Below, in pieces: positions 24,999-33,199 of a DNA stretch of 34,152 nucleotides (the stretch's first letter is position 1; every line of letters begins with the position of its first letter). The stretch is from Acidobacteriaceae bacterium (GTDB lineage Bacteria > Acidobacteriota > Terriglobia > Terriglobales > Acidobacteriaceae): contig JASHOC010000124.1 of assembly GCA_030041305.1 (NCBI GenBank), forward strand, positions 1 to 34,152, read 5' to 3'. The notes under the pieces are model-generated. The model was not told where the DNA came from and did not search any database. It saw only the letters and a program-made list of their open reading frames with translations. The position numbers and the translations under genes are program-made.

Positions 24999-26423
24999 TC
25001 AAACTGTGGCGCCGTCTTCGGCTTCGGGCGCCAGCGCCAGGCTGGGTGCATCCAGTTCGGCAGTTTCCAGCAACTTGGCGGGGAGAGCCTTGCGCGGATT
25101 GACGCCGAGCTGGCGCAGCATTTCCACCTGCTTGACAAGGTTGCCGGGTCCGGCGCCGAGTTTGCTGCGCGCGTCTTCATAAGAGCGGGTGGCGTCGCGC
25201 AGGCTCTTGCCAATGGCTTCCATGTCGGTGATGAAGCCCACGAATTTTTCGTAGAGCTTAGCGCCGCGGTCCATCACTTCCTTCACATTGCGTGCTTGCG
25301 CCTCCTGCTGCCACAGCACATTGACAATGCGGATGATATAGAGCAGAGTGGTCGGACCGACCAACAGGATCCCCTGTTGATAGGCGTCGGCCCAAAGCGG
25401 GGCGTCGTTTTGCAGTGCAAGCAGAAATGCCGGTTCGACGGGGACGAACATGACGACGAAGTCCGGCGTCTCCAATCCCGGCAGACGATCATATCCGGCT
25501 TTCGCCAGCGCCACCACGTGGCCGCGCACGCTGGCCAGGTGCAGCTTCAGCGCCGCGCTGCGCGCCGTATCTTCGGAGGCCTGCACGTAGTCGGTGTAGG
25601 CAGTCAGCGATACCTTGGAATCGATGATGAGGCTGCGCCCGCCGGGCAAGGAAACAACAACGTCGGTGCGCGCGGTCTTTGCTTTTTCGCCGTCGCTGGA
25701 CTCAATCCCCGAAAAGCTTTGCTGAAAGCTGAACTGTTCGCCTTCGCGCATCCCAGCCTTTTCAAGCAGGTCGCGCAAAATGAATTCTCCCCAATCGCCC
25801 TGGGTCTTGGCCGAACCGCGCAACGCCGTGGTGAGGTTGCGAGCCTGCTCGCTGAGCTGTTGGTTCAGATTGCTCAAGCCGCCGATCAAACCCTGCAGAG
25901 TTGCCACGCCCGTCTTTGAATCGGTCTGGGCTTCTTCGACCTTTTTTCGGAATTCGTCGATTTGGGTTTTGAGCGGATTGAGGAGATTGCCGAGCTCCTT
26001 CTGGCTGCCTTCGGAGAAGCTCTGCGATTTTTTCTCTAGAATGTCGCTCGCGAGCGCCTGGAATTTGTCAGTCAAAATTTTCTCTGCCTTGTCAAGAAGC
26101 GCGATCTTATCCGAAACGCTTCTACGTTCGCCTTCGAGTTCCTTGTTGAGTTCGGCGATGGTCTTTGCAGCCTGGGTGAGTTCGTCCGCCTTTGCGCCAA
26201 TCTCAGAACGCGCCTGCGCGCACTCGGCGGTGAGCTGGGCAATGATCTTCTCGCGCTCGATTGCAACGGCCTGAAAGCCGGCGCGCACGGCCGATTCTGC
26301 CCGCACCTCCGCTAATTCGTTTTTCGCGGAGCTCAACTCGGTCTTGGCCGCGCGACTCCGCAGCCAAAAACCGATCAGAATGCCCGCAATCGCCGCCACC
26401 GCGCCTACGATCAAGGCCAGCAT
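24999..26423 (-). CDS. rmuC: DNA recombination protein RmuC
   Basis: A 474-residue membrane-anchored protein. One N-terminal transmembrane helix (about 2-22) is followed by a long coiled coil (about 25-180, many A/E/K/L heptads) and the RmuC domain (about 200-440), including LRGSAKTQGDWGEFILRDLLEKAGM, where the family's conserved QGxWGE motif is visible. The PD-(D/E)xK-like core reads GRSLIIDSKVSL. RmuC limits inversion and rearrangement at repeated sequences. A GGGGGAG site precedes the ATG. Convergent with the DUF5597 gene and divergent from the acpP unit. Confidence 0.9.
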   Translation of the reverse strand: MLALIVGAVAAIAGILIGFWLRSRAAKTELSSAKNELAEVRAESAVRAGFQAVAIEREKIIAQLTAECAQARSEIGAKADELTQAAKTIAELNKELEGERRSVSDKIALLDKAEKILTDKFQALASDILEKKSQSFSEGSQKELGNLLNPLKTQIDEFRKKVEEAQTDSKTGVATLQGLIGGLSNLNQQLSEQARNLTTALRGSAKTQGDWGEFILRDLLEKAGMREGEQFSFQQSFSGIESSDGEKAKTARTDVVVSLPGGRSLIIDSKVSLTAYTDYVQASEDTARSAALKLHLASVRGHVVALAKAGYDRLPGLETPDFVVMFVPVEPAFLLALQNDAPLWADAYQQGILLVGPTTLLYIIRIVNVLWQQEAQARNVKEVMDRGAKLYEKFVGFITDMEAIGKSLRDATRSYEDARSKLGAGPGNLVKQVEMLRQLGVNPRKALPAKLLETAELDAPSLALAPEAEDGATV

Positions 26424-26580
26424 TGCTCCCCCTGGTTGGTAGTTGCCTCTTCGCCAAATATACGCCTTTCGCGGCCGGATTTTGGGACAAAATCGGGGCC
26501 CTGCGGCAGGCGCGCTTGCCGATTTCTGGTTCCGGCGCCTTATTCGCTGTATCTTCTATTGCTTCCTCACAAGCTGCGCC

Positions 26581-26609
26581 TTTACGCACTTCCTTCCGCC
26601 CGGTACACT
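26581..26609 (+). promoter_or_regulatory. Promoter of the first acpP copy
   Basis: TTTACG (26581-26586), a 17-bp spacer, then TACACT (26604-26609). The same layout is repeated before the second acpP copy, with TTTACA and TAGACT. Conservation of both hexamers and of the exact spacer in a diverged duplicate is the main support. Confidence 0.6.
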
Positions 26610-26721
26610 TGGAGCTTTGGGCCCATCCACATCATTTGCGCGCCACAGCCGCACGGCTCTGCACGCGGGCCCGGAATGGACGTGATTCCCCTTCAGCCGA
26701 TGAACACGAGGAGACGCTTGC

Positions 26722-27015
26722 ATGTCCGTAGAGGAAAAGGTAAAGCAGATCATCGTCGAGCAGTTGCAGGTGGATGAGGCCGAAGTCACACCCGGGGCAA
26801 GCTTTCTGGACGACCTGGGCGCCGACTCACTGGATCTGGTCGAGCTGACGATGCAGGTCGAGGAGGCGTTCGACCTGGAAATTCCCGACGAGGACGCCGA
26901 GAGAATCAGGACCGTCAAAGACGCCATCGACTATATCGAGAAGAACGCGAAAAGCATGTATCTTCAGCCGTTTCCCCACAGGCCGCGCCTTTACACACCC
27001 CCACCCACCCGGTAG
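26722..27015 (+). CDS. Acyl carrier protein paralogue with a non-native C-terminal tail
   Basis: A 97-residue protein whose first 77 residues are an acyl carrier protein (carrier of fatty acyl chains on a phosphopantetheine). S36 in the [10 protein letters not shown] motif is intact. Residues 78-97 ([10 protein letters not shown] then [10 protein letters not shown]) do not belong to the ACP fold. They are encoded by the promoter of the second copy, and the TAG stop (27013-27015) is the start of that copy's -10 box. Nine of the first 77 residues differ from the downstream ACP, three of them (39, 43, 46) around the recognition helix. A GAGGAGA site precedes the ATG. It could be a specialised ACP or a decaying duplicate. 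Confidence 0.8.
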   Translation: MSVEEKVKQIIVEQLQVDEAEVTPGASFLDDLGADSLDLVELTMQVEEAFDLEIPDEDAERIRTVKDAIDYIEKNAKSMYLQPFPHRPRLYTPPPTR

Positions 27016-27018
27016 ACT
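26990..27018 (+). promoter_or_regulatory. Promoter of acpP, lying inside the tail of the upstream copy
   Basis: TTTACA (26990-26995), a 17-bp spacer, then TAGACT (27013-27018). It overlaps the last eight codons of the upstream ACP gene. The first three bases of the -10 box are that gene's stop codon. Ribosomes translating the first copy would pass over this promoter. Confidence 0.6.
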
Positions 27019-27162
27019 TGAAGTTTCGGGGCCATGCGCATTTTTTGCGCGCGGCGGTAGTTTTTCTCCGCCTCGGACCGGTATGTCCGGCGCACGAGCG
27101 GGGAATCGAACGTTCGAGCCCGGAGATTTCGGTTCAGCCGTTGAACACGAGGAGAGGCACGC

Positions 27163-27405
27163 ATGGCCGTTGAAGAGAAGGTAAAGCAGATCATCGTCGA
27201 GCAATTGCAGGTGGATGAGGCCGAAGTCACGCCGGGGGCGAGCTTCCAGGAGGACCTGGGCGCCGACTCGCTGGACGTGGTCGAGCTGGTGATGCAGTTC
27301 GAGGAGGCGTTCGACCTGGAAATTCCCGACGAGGACGCCGAAAAGATCAAGACCGTCAAAGACGCCATCGAGTATATCGAGAAGAACGCGAAAGGCGGCA
27401 AGTAG
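27163..27405 (+). CDS. acpP: Acyl carrier protein
   Basis: An 80-residue ACP of normal length, a cytoplasmic carrier of the growing fatty acid. S36 in [12 protein letters not shown] is the phosphopantetheine site, and helix II/III residues match the housekeeping ACP. The GAGGAG site lies 7 nt before the ATG. The fabF start follows the stop by only 3 bp, so the two are co-transcribed and probably translationally linked. This copy is the likely housekeeping form; the upstream copy is diverged and extended. Confidence 0.95.
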   Translation: MAVEEKVKQIIVEQLQVDEAEVTPGASFQEDLGADSLDVVELVMQFEEAFDLEIPDEDAEKIKTVKDAIEYIEKNAKGGK

Positions 27406-27408
27406 GCA

Positions 27409-28704
27409 TTGACTCAAGCACCGAGCCAGGCTTCGCACCAGGTCGCGACCCCAGCCTCGAACCGCAGAGTTGTCATCACAGGACTGGGGCTGCTCTGCGG
27501 CGTGGGCAACACCGCGCCCGAGGTATGGCGGCAACTGCTGGCCGGGGCCAGCGGCATGGCGCCCATCCAGGGGTTCGACACGACTGGTTTCCCGGTTACC
27601 TTCGCGGCCGAGGTCAAGGATTTCGATCCTCTCCATTTCGTGGACAAGAAAGAAGCGCGCAAGATGGGGCGCTTCATCCACTTCGCGTTCGCCGCGGCGG
27701 CGGAAGCGATGGCGCAGGCGGAGCTGCGGGTTACGGAGGAAAACTGCGATCGCGTAGGCGTTTTCATCGGCTCCGGAATCGGCGGATTCGAGATTATCGA
27801 GCGCGAGCACTCGAACCTGATCCAGGGCGGGCCGCGGAAGATCTCGCCGTTTTTTATTCCCGCCGCCATTGTAAATATGGCTGCGGGCCAGTTGAGTATC
27901 CGCTACGGGGCCAAGGGCCCGATTTCCGCGACGGCAACGGCATGCGCAACGAGCGCCAACTCGATTGGCGATTCGGTGCGGATGATTCTGCACGGTGACG
28001 CGGACGCCATGATCGCCGGCGGTTCCGAAGCTGCGGTGACGCCGCTTTCGGTGGGCGGATTCGCGTCCATGCGCGCTCTTTCGACGCGTAACGACGAACC
28101 CACGCGCGCGAGCCGGCCGTTTGACAAGGACCGGGACGGGTTTGTGATTGGCGAAGGGGCGGGCATTTTGATTCTGGAAGAACTGGAATTTGCCCGCGCG
28201 CGGGGCGCGAAAATTCTGGCCGAGGTGATTGGTTACGGGATGAGCGCCGACGCGTATCACATGACCGGCATCGCTCCGGAGGGCCAAGGGGCGCAGCGCA
28301 GCATGAGGGCGGCGCTGAAGGACGCCGGCATTGAGCCGAACGAAGTCGGCTATATCAACGCGCACGCCACTTCCACACCGGCGGGCGACGGCAACGAGTC
28401 GCGCGCCATCGAGGCGGTTTTCGGCGAGCGCGCGCTGAATGGGGCGCTGAAGATCTCTGCAACCAAGTCCATGACCGGCCATCTGCTCGGCGGCGCAGGT
28501 GGTCTGGAAGCAGGCATCACGGTTCTGGCGCTCGAGAACCAGATGCTGCCGCCGACGATCAACCTCGACAACCCGGACCCCGAGTGCCGACTCGACTACG
28601 TGCCTAACGAAGCCACACGGCACTCTTTCGATGTGGCGCTGTCAAACTCCTTCGGATTCGGCGGAATCAACGCCACCTTGATCATGCGCCGCTGGAGGGA
28701 GTAA
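27409..28704 (+). CDS. fabF: 3-oxoacyl-ACP synthase II FabF
   Basis: A 431-residue condensing enzyme of fatty acid elongation. The catalytic triad is C179 (TATACATSANS), H319 (NAHATSTPAGD) and H358 (KSMTGHLLGGAGG), with K353 beside it. The thiolase fold covers residues 20-425. There is no ATG or GTG near the start, so I use TTG at 27409, three bases after the acpP stop; the ribosome site would be within the acpP end. The first 19 residues are a non-conserved leader. Clustering with acpP is the usual fatty acid synthesis arrangement. Convergent with rpoZ. Confidence 0.95.
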   Translation: MTQAPSQASHQVATPASNRRVVITGLGLLCGVGNTAPEVWRQLLAGASGMAPIQGFDTTGFPVTFAAEVKDFDPLHFVDKKEARKMGRFIHFAFAAAAEAMAQAELRVTEENCDRVGVFIGSGIGGFEIIEREHSNLIQGGPRKISPFFIPAAIVNMAAGQLSIRYGAKGPISATATACATSANSIGDSVRMILHGDADAMIAGGSEAAVTPLSVGGFASMRALSTRNDEPTRASRPFDKDRDGFVIGEGAGILILEELEFARARGAKILAEVIGYGMSADAYHMTGIAPEGQGAQRSMRAALKDAGIEPNEVGYINAHATSTPAGDGNESRAIEAVFGERALNGALKISATKSMTGHLLGGAGGLEAGITVLALENQMLPPTINLDNPDPECRLDYVPNEATRHSFDVALSNSFGFGGINATLIMRRWRE

Positions 28705-28737
28705 GGCGACTTCCGCGGCGCGCGGCTCCAATCCGGT

Positions 28738-28968
28738 TCAGCTCAGCAGGATAGGAATGGCGGGACCCTCGACCAGCGGCTTGGTTACTTCGCTTTCCTG
28801 TTTCACGTAGGCGATTTTGCCGGCGTCGATTTCTTCCTGGGCGATGCGGCAGGCTTTGTTGGAACGCGTGGGGATAAGGGCGTGGGAACCGTTCTGCAAT
28901 TGGCGGGCGCGCCGAGCAGCGACCAACACCTTGCGATAGTTTGAATCGAAACTGGTCTCAATCGTCAT
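28738..28968 (-). CDS. rpoZ: RNA polymerase omega subunit
   Basis: A 76-residue omega subunit that helps assemble the beta-prime subunit of RNA polymerase. The core reads YRKVLVAARRARQL followed by SNKACRIAQEEIDAGKI, the usual omega helices. I start at the ATG at 28968 (MTIETSFDS) with a GGAG site about 10 nt upstream; a longer frame to 29022 would add 18 residues that the family lacks. The start lies 11 bp inside the end of gmk in another frame, so translation is probably coupled. The gmk-rpoZ order is common in bacteria. Confidence 0.9.
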   Translation of the reverse strand: MTIETSFDSNYRKVLVAARRARQLQNGSHALIPTRSNKACRIAQEEIDAGKIAYVKQESEVTKPLVEGPAIPILLS

Positions 28969-29698
28969 GGGGATCATCTCCAAAGGGAAGCTGTTGCTGG
29001 CCGGAGGTCCCGAGTACGCCAAAGGCCTCCAGCACCGGTTTAAGCCGCTCCTGCGAGTTCGAGTGCAGGCAAGCCGCGGCGACCTCTAATACCCTGCGCG
29101 AGCGGTAGGCGATGGGTTCGCCATTGCGATAGAAGCGCTCGGCCAAAACAATGGCCTCCAACTGCGCGACCGCCCGGTCAAGGATGTCATTGACCAAAAT
29201 ATAGCCGTATTCGCGATAATTCTCAATCTCCTTGGTGGCCTCGCGCAAGCGGCGGTAAACCTCCTCTTCGTTCACGACGCCTTCGGCGCGGCTGCGATTG
29301 CGGAGGCGGGTGCGCAAAACCCTGGGGTTGGGCGGCATGACAAAGATGCCTACGGCCTCCGGCATTTTGGCGCGCACTTGGGCGGCGCCCTGCACGTCAA
29401 TGTCGAGAAGGAGATCGTGGCCGGCGGCGCGCGCCTCGTCGAGCGACTGGCGGGCGGTGCCGTAGAGGTTGCCGAAGACCTCGGCGTGCTCAAGGAAGAG
29501 GCCGGCCGCCAGCATGCGCTCAAATTCCTCGCGGGTGGTGAAGCAGTACTCGCGTCCGTGCTCCTCGGAGCCGCGCGGAGCGCGCGTGGTCCAGGAGATG
29601 GCGAAGTCCACGCCGCTGACCTGTTTGCGCAGTTCGTTGACCAAGGTGCTTTTGCCCGAACCCGAGGGCGCCGAAATGATAAAAAGGATTCCTGCCAA
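28958..29698 (-). CDS. gmk: Guanylate kinase
   Basis: A 246-residue enzyme making GDP from GMP and ATP. The P-loop is SAPSGSGKST (9-18). The GMP-binding lid region has SWTTRAPRGSEEHGREYCF (35-53), and IDVQGAAQV follows. It is about 40 residues longer than E. coli Gmk because of a C-terminal extension ending QQQLPFGDDPHDD. The rpoZ start overlaps the last codons. It lies downstream of yicC on the same strand, but the 436-bp gap suggests its own promoter. Confidence 0.93.
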   Translation of the reverse strand: MAGILFIISAPSGSGKSTLVNELRKQVSGVDFAISWTTRAPRGSEEHGREYCFTTREEFERMLAAGLFLEHAEVFGNLYGTARQSLDEARAAGHDLLLDIDVQGAAQVRAKMPEAVGIFVMPPNPRVLRTRLRNRSRAEGVVNEEEVYRRLREATKEIENYREYGYILVNDILDRAVAQLEAIVLAERFYRNGEPIAYRSRRVLEVAAACLHSNSQERLKPVLEAFGVLGTSGQQQLPFGDDPHDD

Positions 29699-29712
29699 AT
29701 GGTCTCCTCAAG

Positions 29713-29740
29713 GAACAGTGAACAGTGACTCGTTACCAGT
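29713..29740. repeat. Four 7-bp repeats near gmk
   Basis: In phase the units are GAACAGT, GAACAGT, GACTCGT and TACCAGT, with the last two bases conserved as GT. Same period as the array at 317-379. Confidence 0.6.
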
Positions 29741-30105
29741 TTTCGGTTGTGGGCGGGCGGTCGAATCGCTGATCGGGGATAAGAAATTGTCGGGTGCGGC
29801 TTCTTGAGGCCGGGAGTAACGCGTTCAGGGGCTAAAAGCCCGCCGGTTGTTGTGGCCGCGGATCGGTGCGGCTCAAGTCGGGCTCTGATACAAAACGATG
29901 CCCCGGATCAGTTTTGCCTCCCCGATCACTGACTCTTATCTCCTAACCCGGCGTAGCCGGAACCAAAACCTGGCATTTTCCCGAAAGTTGGAGCCTTTGA
30001 AAAAATGCCGAAATCCCGCATGAATACTGACCGAAACGTACATCGCCAGAAATATTCTGCGCAAAATGTGCAGGATTCAAATGGATAGGTACTAACTCCT
30101 ACTCC

Positions 30106-30126
30106 GACCACTAACCACTGATGACT
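30106..30126. repeat. 7-bp repeats before the yicC stop
   Basis: Three in-phase units, GACCACT, AACCACT and GATGACT, with the last three bases ACT conserved; less regular copies continue to about 30091. It lies just beyond the yicC stop codon. Confidence 0.5.
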
Positions 30127-30134
30127 GAACCGCC

Positions 30135-31028
30135 TCACTCTATGTTTTGAACCTGTTCGCGGGCTTTTTCGATCTCGGCCTTCATCACCAGGCCGAGTTC
30201 GGTCACGCGGGATCCTTTGCCGCCGATGCCGCCGGTTTTGGAGAGCAGGGTGTTGGCTTCACGGTTCATTTCCTGAAGAAGAAAATCGAGCTTCTTGCCC
30301 ACTTCGCCGACGCCGTCGATCAGATCGCGAAAGTGACCGATGTGCGTGGCCATGCGCGTCAATTCTTCCGAAATGTCGCTGCGGTCGACGAGTACGGCGA
30401 CTTCTTCAAGCAGACGTTGGCGATTGAACTCCGGACCAGCAGCCGCGAGCAGGCGCTGTGTGAGGCGCTCCTGATAACGTTGCTCCACTTCGGGCACAAG
30501 TTCAGCCACACCGGAGCTGGCTTCGGCCAATCGTGTGAGAATGTCGAGAAGGATGGCTTCGAGAGCCTCTCCCTCGCGGGCTCGCATGGTTTTCAATTGC
30601 TCGAGCAACGGACCGATTTGCTGGAGCACGCTGGCGGCGAGGGCCGCCTGATCCTGGTCGCCGCGATTTTCCGTTTGCAGCGCGCCAGGCAAGCGGAGGA
30701 CGGCGTTGAGGTCGGGTTCGCCGGTGAGGCGATTCTCTTCGCGGGCGGCGGCGAATGCGGCGAGATAGGCGCCAACCAGCTCGCGATTGTACCCGGCTCG
30801 CGCCTGCAAGGCGCGATCGATGGAAAGAGCGAGCTCGATGTGCCCGCGCACCAGGTTCTCCTTGAGGATCTTGCGCAACTGCATTTCCATTTCGTCGAGA
30901 CCGGGAGGGAGACGGAACTGCACGTCGAGAAAGCGGTGATTCACGCTTTTGAGCGTGAGCGTGTAGCTAAGTTGATCGTGAACGCGCGCCTGGATGCGGG
31001 CAAACCCGGTCATCGAAGAGATGGGCAT
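30135..31028 (-). CDS. yicC: YicC-family endoribonuclease
   Basis: A 297-residue cytoplasmic member of the YicC family, RNases linked to small-RNA turnover. The N-terminus is the usual ISSMTGFARIQ, with LKSVNHRFLDVQFRLP following. The C-terminal DUF1732 part reads GKKLDFLLQEMNREANTLLSKT, the strongest family signature. I start at the ATG at 31028 instead of the longer in-frame start at 31070, because MTGF should be close to the N-terminus. The ribosome site GAGGAG is made by the last codons of the ABC exporter gene, whose stop is 5 bp upstream. Confidence 0.92.
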   Translation of the reverse strand: MPISSMTGFARIQARVHDQLSYTLTLKSVNHRFLDVQFRLPPGLDEMEMQLRKILKENLVRGHIELALSIDRALQARAGYNRELVGAYLAAFAAAREENRLTGEPDLNAVLRLPGALQTENRGDQDQAALAASVLQQIGPLLEQLKTMRAREGEALEAILLDILTRLAEASSGVAELVPEVEQRYQERLTQRLLAAAGPEFNRQRLLEEVAVLVDRSDISEELTRMATHIGHFRDLIDGVGEVGKKLDFLLQEMNREANTLLSKTGGIGGKGSRVTELGLVMKAEIEKAREQVQNIE

Positions 31029-31033
31029 TGGGG

Positions 31034-32932
31034 TTACTCCTCGGCTCCGACGGGCAGGGCTGGATCGCAAGCGGGCGTATCGGCGGCCGCGAGGGGATCG
31101 GCGGCCTGCGGCTCCGGCATGTCGACGAACTGCAACTGATAGAGCCTTTGATAGGTGGGCGAAGTGGCGAGGAGCGTGTCGTGCGAGCCGATAGCGGTGA
31201 TGCGTCCGTCTTCGAGCACGGCGATGCGATTAGCGCGGCGAATGGTGGACAGGCGATGGGCGATGACGATCACCGTGCGCCCCTGCATAAGGTTGGCGAG
31301 CGCAGTCTGAACCAGGGACTCGCTTTCAGTGTCGAGAGCCGAAGTGGCTTCGTCGAGGATGAGAAGGGGCGCGTTCTTCATGAGTGCGCGGGCAATGGCG
31401 AGGCGCTGCCGCTCGCCGCCGGAAAGCCGAAAGCCCTTTTCACCGATCACGGTATCGTAGCCCTGCGGCATGCGGAGAATGAAGTCGTGCGCCAGGGCGT
31501 TGTGGGCCGCTTCCTCCACCAGCGCGCGGCTGGTATCCGGCTGGCCGTAAGCAATGTTGTTGCGCACCGTGTCGTTAAACAGGATGGTTTCTTGAGTGAC
31601 CTGGGCGATTTGCCGCCGGAGCGAGGCGAGAGTAAGGTCGCGAATATCCTGTCGGTCGATGAGAATGCGCCCGGAAGTGACATCGAAAAACCGGGGGATG
31701 AGATTGACCAGCGTGGTTTTGCCTGCGCCGCTGGGGCCGACCACGGCCATCACCTCACCGACGTGCATCTCCAGATTCACGTTGTGCAGAATCTTCTGCT
31801 CACCTTCGGCGTTGGCGTAAGAGAAACCCACGTCGTCAAAGCGGATGGAATCGTGAAATCGCCCGAAGCTGACTGCGCGCGGCCGCTCCACCACGTCATC
31901 GCGCGTATCGAAATAGCCGAAGATCGAGGACGACGCGCCCATGGCCTGCTGGAAACTGTTGTAATACGTGGCGAACCGGCGCACCGGGTCATAGAGCTTG
32001 AAAAGCAGAATGATAAACGCGCCGAACACGCCCAGCGTCATGTGCCCACTCTTGATCTCGTTGCGTCCGATCCAGAGGAGCACCGCGATGGCGACCGCGC
32101 CGATGGCGTCCATCAAGGGCGAGCTGATGGACTGGATGCGGATGCTGCGCAGATTGGCCCGGAACAAGCGCCGGGCCGCAGTTTTAAAACGCAGAATTTC
32201 CCACAGTTCGGTGTTGAAGGCCTTTACGATGCGGTTGCCGGTCACCGTCTCATGCAGGATGTTCTGGAGCTCCGCGAGCTTGTCCTGACCGGTGCGGGTG
32301 CGGTAGCGCACCTCGCGGCCGATCTTGCGCGCCGAGGTGATCACCACGGGGACAAACAAGAGCAGCGCCCAACTCAGGTAGCCTCCGAGGCGGAAAATGA
32401 GCACGATGGCCAATAAAAACGTGAAGAACTGCTGCAAAAAGTCGCCGATAACGGAGCTGGCCGCAATCTGCACGCGATCCACGTCGTTGATCAGGGTAGA
32501 GAGTATACTGCCCGTCGAGTGGCGGTGAAAAAAGCTCGAGGAGCGGCGCAAGGTGGCTTCATAAAGCTGATTGCGCAGGTCGGTGATGGAGCCGAACCCG
32601 GAATAATTCACCAGGTAAGTGCCGAGATAATCGCAGAGGCCTTTGAGAAGGGTGGAAGCCACCAGCGCGTAGGCAACCACGTCCCAGGAATTGTGCAGGT
32701 GGAGGAAGTTAGGCACGAGCGTTCGCAAATCGAAATGCCATCTTGAATTAGGAACGCCGAGGAGGATGGGACCCTCCGGCGCATTGGGCGACAGAACCCG
32801 ATCGAAGATGGGCTGGAAAAGCAATACGCGAAAATTATCCAGTAAGCCCACCGTGGCCAGCAGCAACACGCCCGGTATCCACTGCAAGGTGTAGGGCCAG
32901 CCGTAACGCAAGAGGCGAAGAAAGTTCTTCAT
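31034..32932 (-). CDS. ABC exporter, MsbA-like (lipid flippase type)
   Basis: A 632-residue half-transporter with fused membrane and ATPase domains. The transmembrane domain (about 15-330, six helices) is followed by the nucleotide-binding domain (about 360-600). Walker A is GPSGAGKTT (399-407), the signature is LSGGERQR (503-510), Walker B is LLILDEAT (523-530) and the switch histidine is H559. The length and layout match MsbA and related lipid A or multidrug exporters. Neighbouring gmhB supports a lipopolysaccharide role. The C-terminal 30 residues are Ala/Asp/Pro-rich and non-conserved. It is co-transcribed with yicC (5-bp gap). Confidence 0.87.
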   Translation of the reverse strand: MKNFLRLLRYGWPYTLQWIPGVLLLATVGLLDNFRVLLFQPIFDRVLSPNAPEGPILLGVPNSRWHFDLRTLVPNFLHLHNSWDVVAYALVASTLLKGLCDYLGTYLVNYSGFGSITDLRNQLYEATLRRSSSFFHRHSTGSILSTLINDVDRVQIAASSVIGDFLQQFFTFLLAIVLIFRLGGYLSWALLLFVPVVITSARKIGREVRYRTRTGQDKLAELQNILHETVTGNRIVKAFNTELWEILRFKTAARRLFRANLRSIRIQSISSPLMDAIGAVAIAVLLWIGRNEIKSGHMTLGVFGAFIILLFKLYDPVRRFATYYNSFQQAMGASSSIFGYFDTRDDVVERPRAVSFGRFHDSIRFDDVGFSYANAEGEQKILHNVNLEMHVGEVMAVVGPSGAGKTTLVNLIPRFFDVTSGRILIDRQDIRDLTLASLRRQIAQVTQETILFNDTVRNNIAYGQPDTSRALVEEAAHNALAHDFILRMPQGYDTVIGEKGFRLSGGERQRLAIARALMKNAPLLILDEATSALDTESESLVQTALANLMQGRTVIVIAHRLSTIRRANRIAVLEDGRITAIGSHDTLLATSPTYQRLYQLQFVDMPEPQAADPLAAADTPACDPALPVGAEE

Positions 32933-33199
32933 GCCGAACAGACCGCCGGGGCCGCTCCACCCGGTATAAGGGCCTTTGCCGCCGCGAGGCGTTTACATTG
33001 TTCCTGCGGAAGCCCAAAAGACAAAGGGGTTGGGGCGAACGGGAGCGCCGACCGTAATGGGCTTGCGCAAAAAACCATCCTATTTATTGTAGCCGGGTTG
33101 CGACGGATGCCGCCCGCGGGCGGTCTGCCGCGGCCAGTGGAGCTTCAAACGCGGCCGGGCGCATGCGGAGACGCCGGCGCCCGTTGCTATGATGGCCAA

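Larger units (their letters stand above)
26568..27402 (+). repeat. Tandem duplication of the acpP unit (promoter, leader and gene)
   Basis: Two head-to-tail copies: about 26568-26955 and about 26976-27402. Matched parts include the promoter hexamers with equal 17-bp spacing, a GCGCCTTTAC block, a stretch after the -10 box, the TTCAGCCG(A/T)TGAACACGAGGAGA leader before each ATG, and the coding part (68 of 77 aligned residues identical). The second leader is longer. This looks like a single tandem duplication that has since diverged. Confidence 0.85.
29699..30134. other. 436-bp gap between gmk and yicC with several small repeats
   Basis: No supported gene, although gmk normally follows yicC closely. 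The gap holds a heptad array near gmk (29713-29740), a GGGCT-AAA-AGCCC hairpin (29829-29841), a CAAAAC/GTTTTG inverted repeat near 29890, a CCGGC-GTA-GCCGG hairpin near 29948, an 8-bp inverted repeat GGCATTTT/AAAATGCC (29972-30009), and a second heptad array before yicC (30106-30126). A short minus-strand open frame here is not protein-like. Confidence 0.5.

Noticed and set aside
27060..27130. tRNA-like GTTCGAGCCC stretch in the second acpP leader
   Set aside because: Only a T-loop-like hexamer; no acceptor, D or anticodon stems can be built around it.
26827..28623. 598-codon minus-strand frame across acpP and fabF
   Set aside because: A shadow of highly conserved plus-strand genes in GC-rich DNA.
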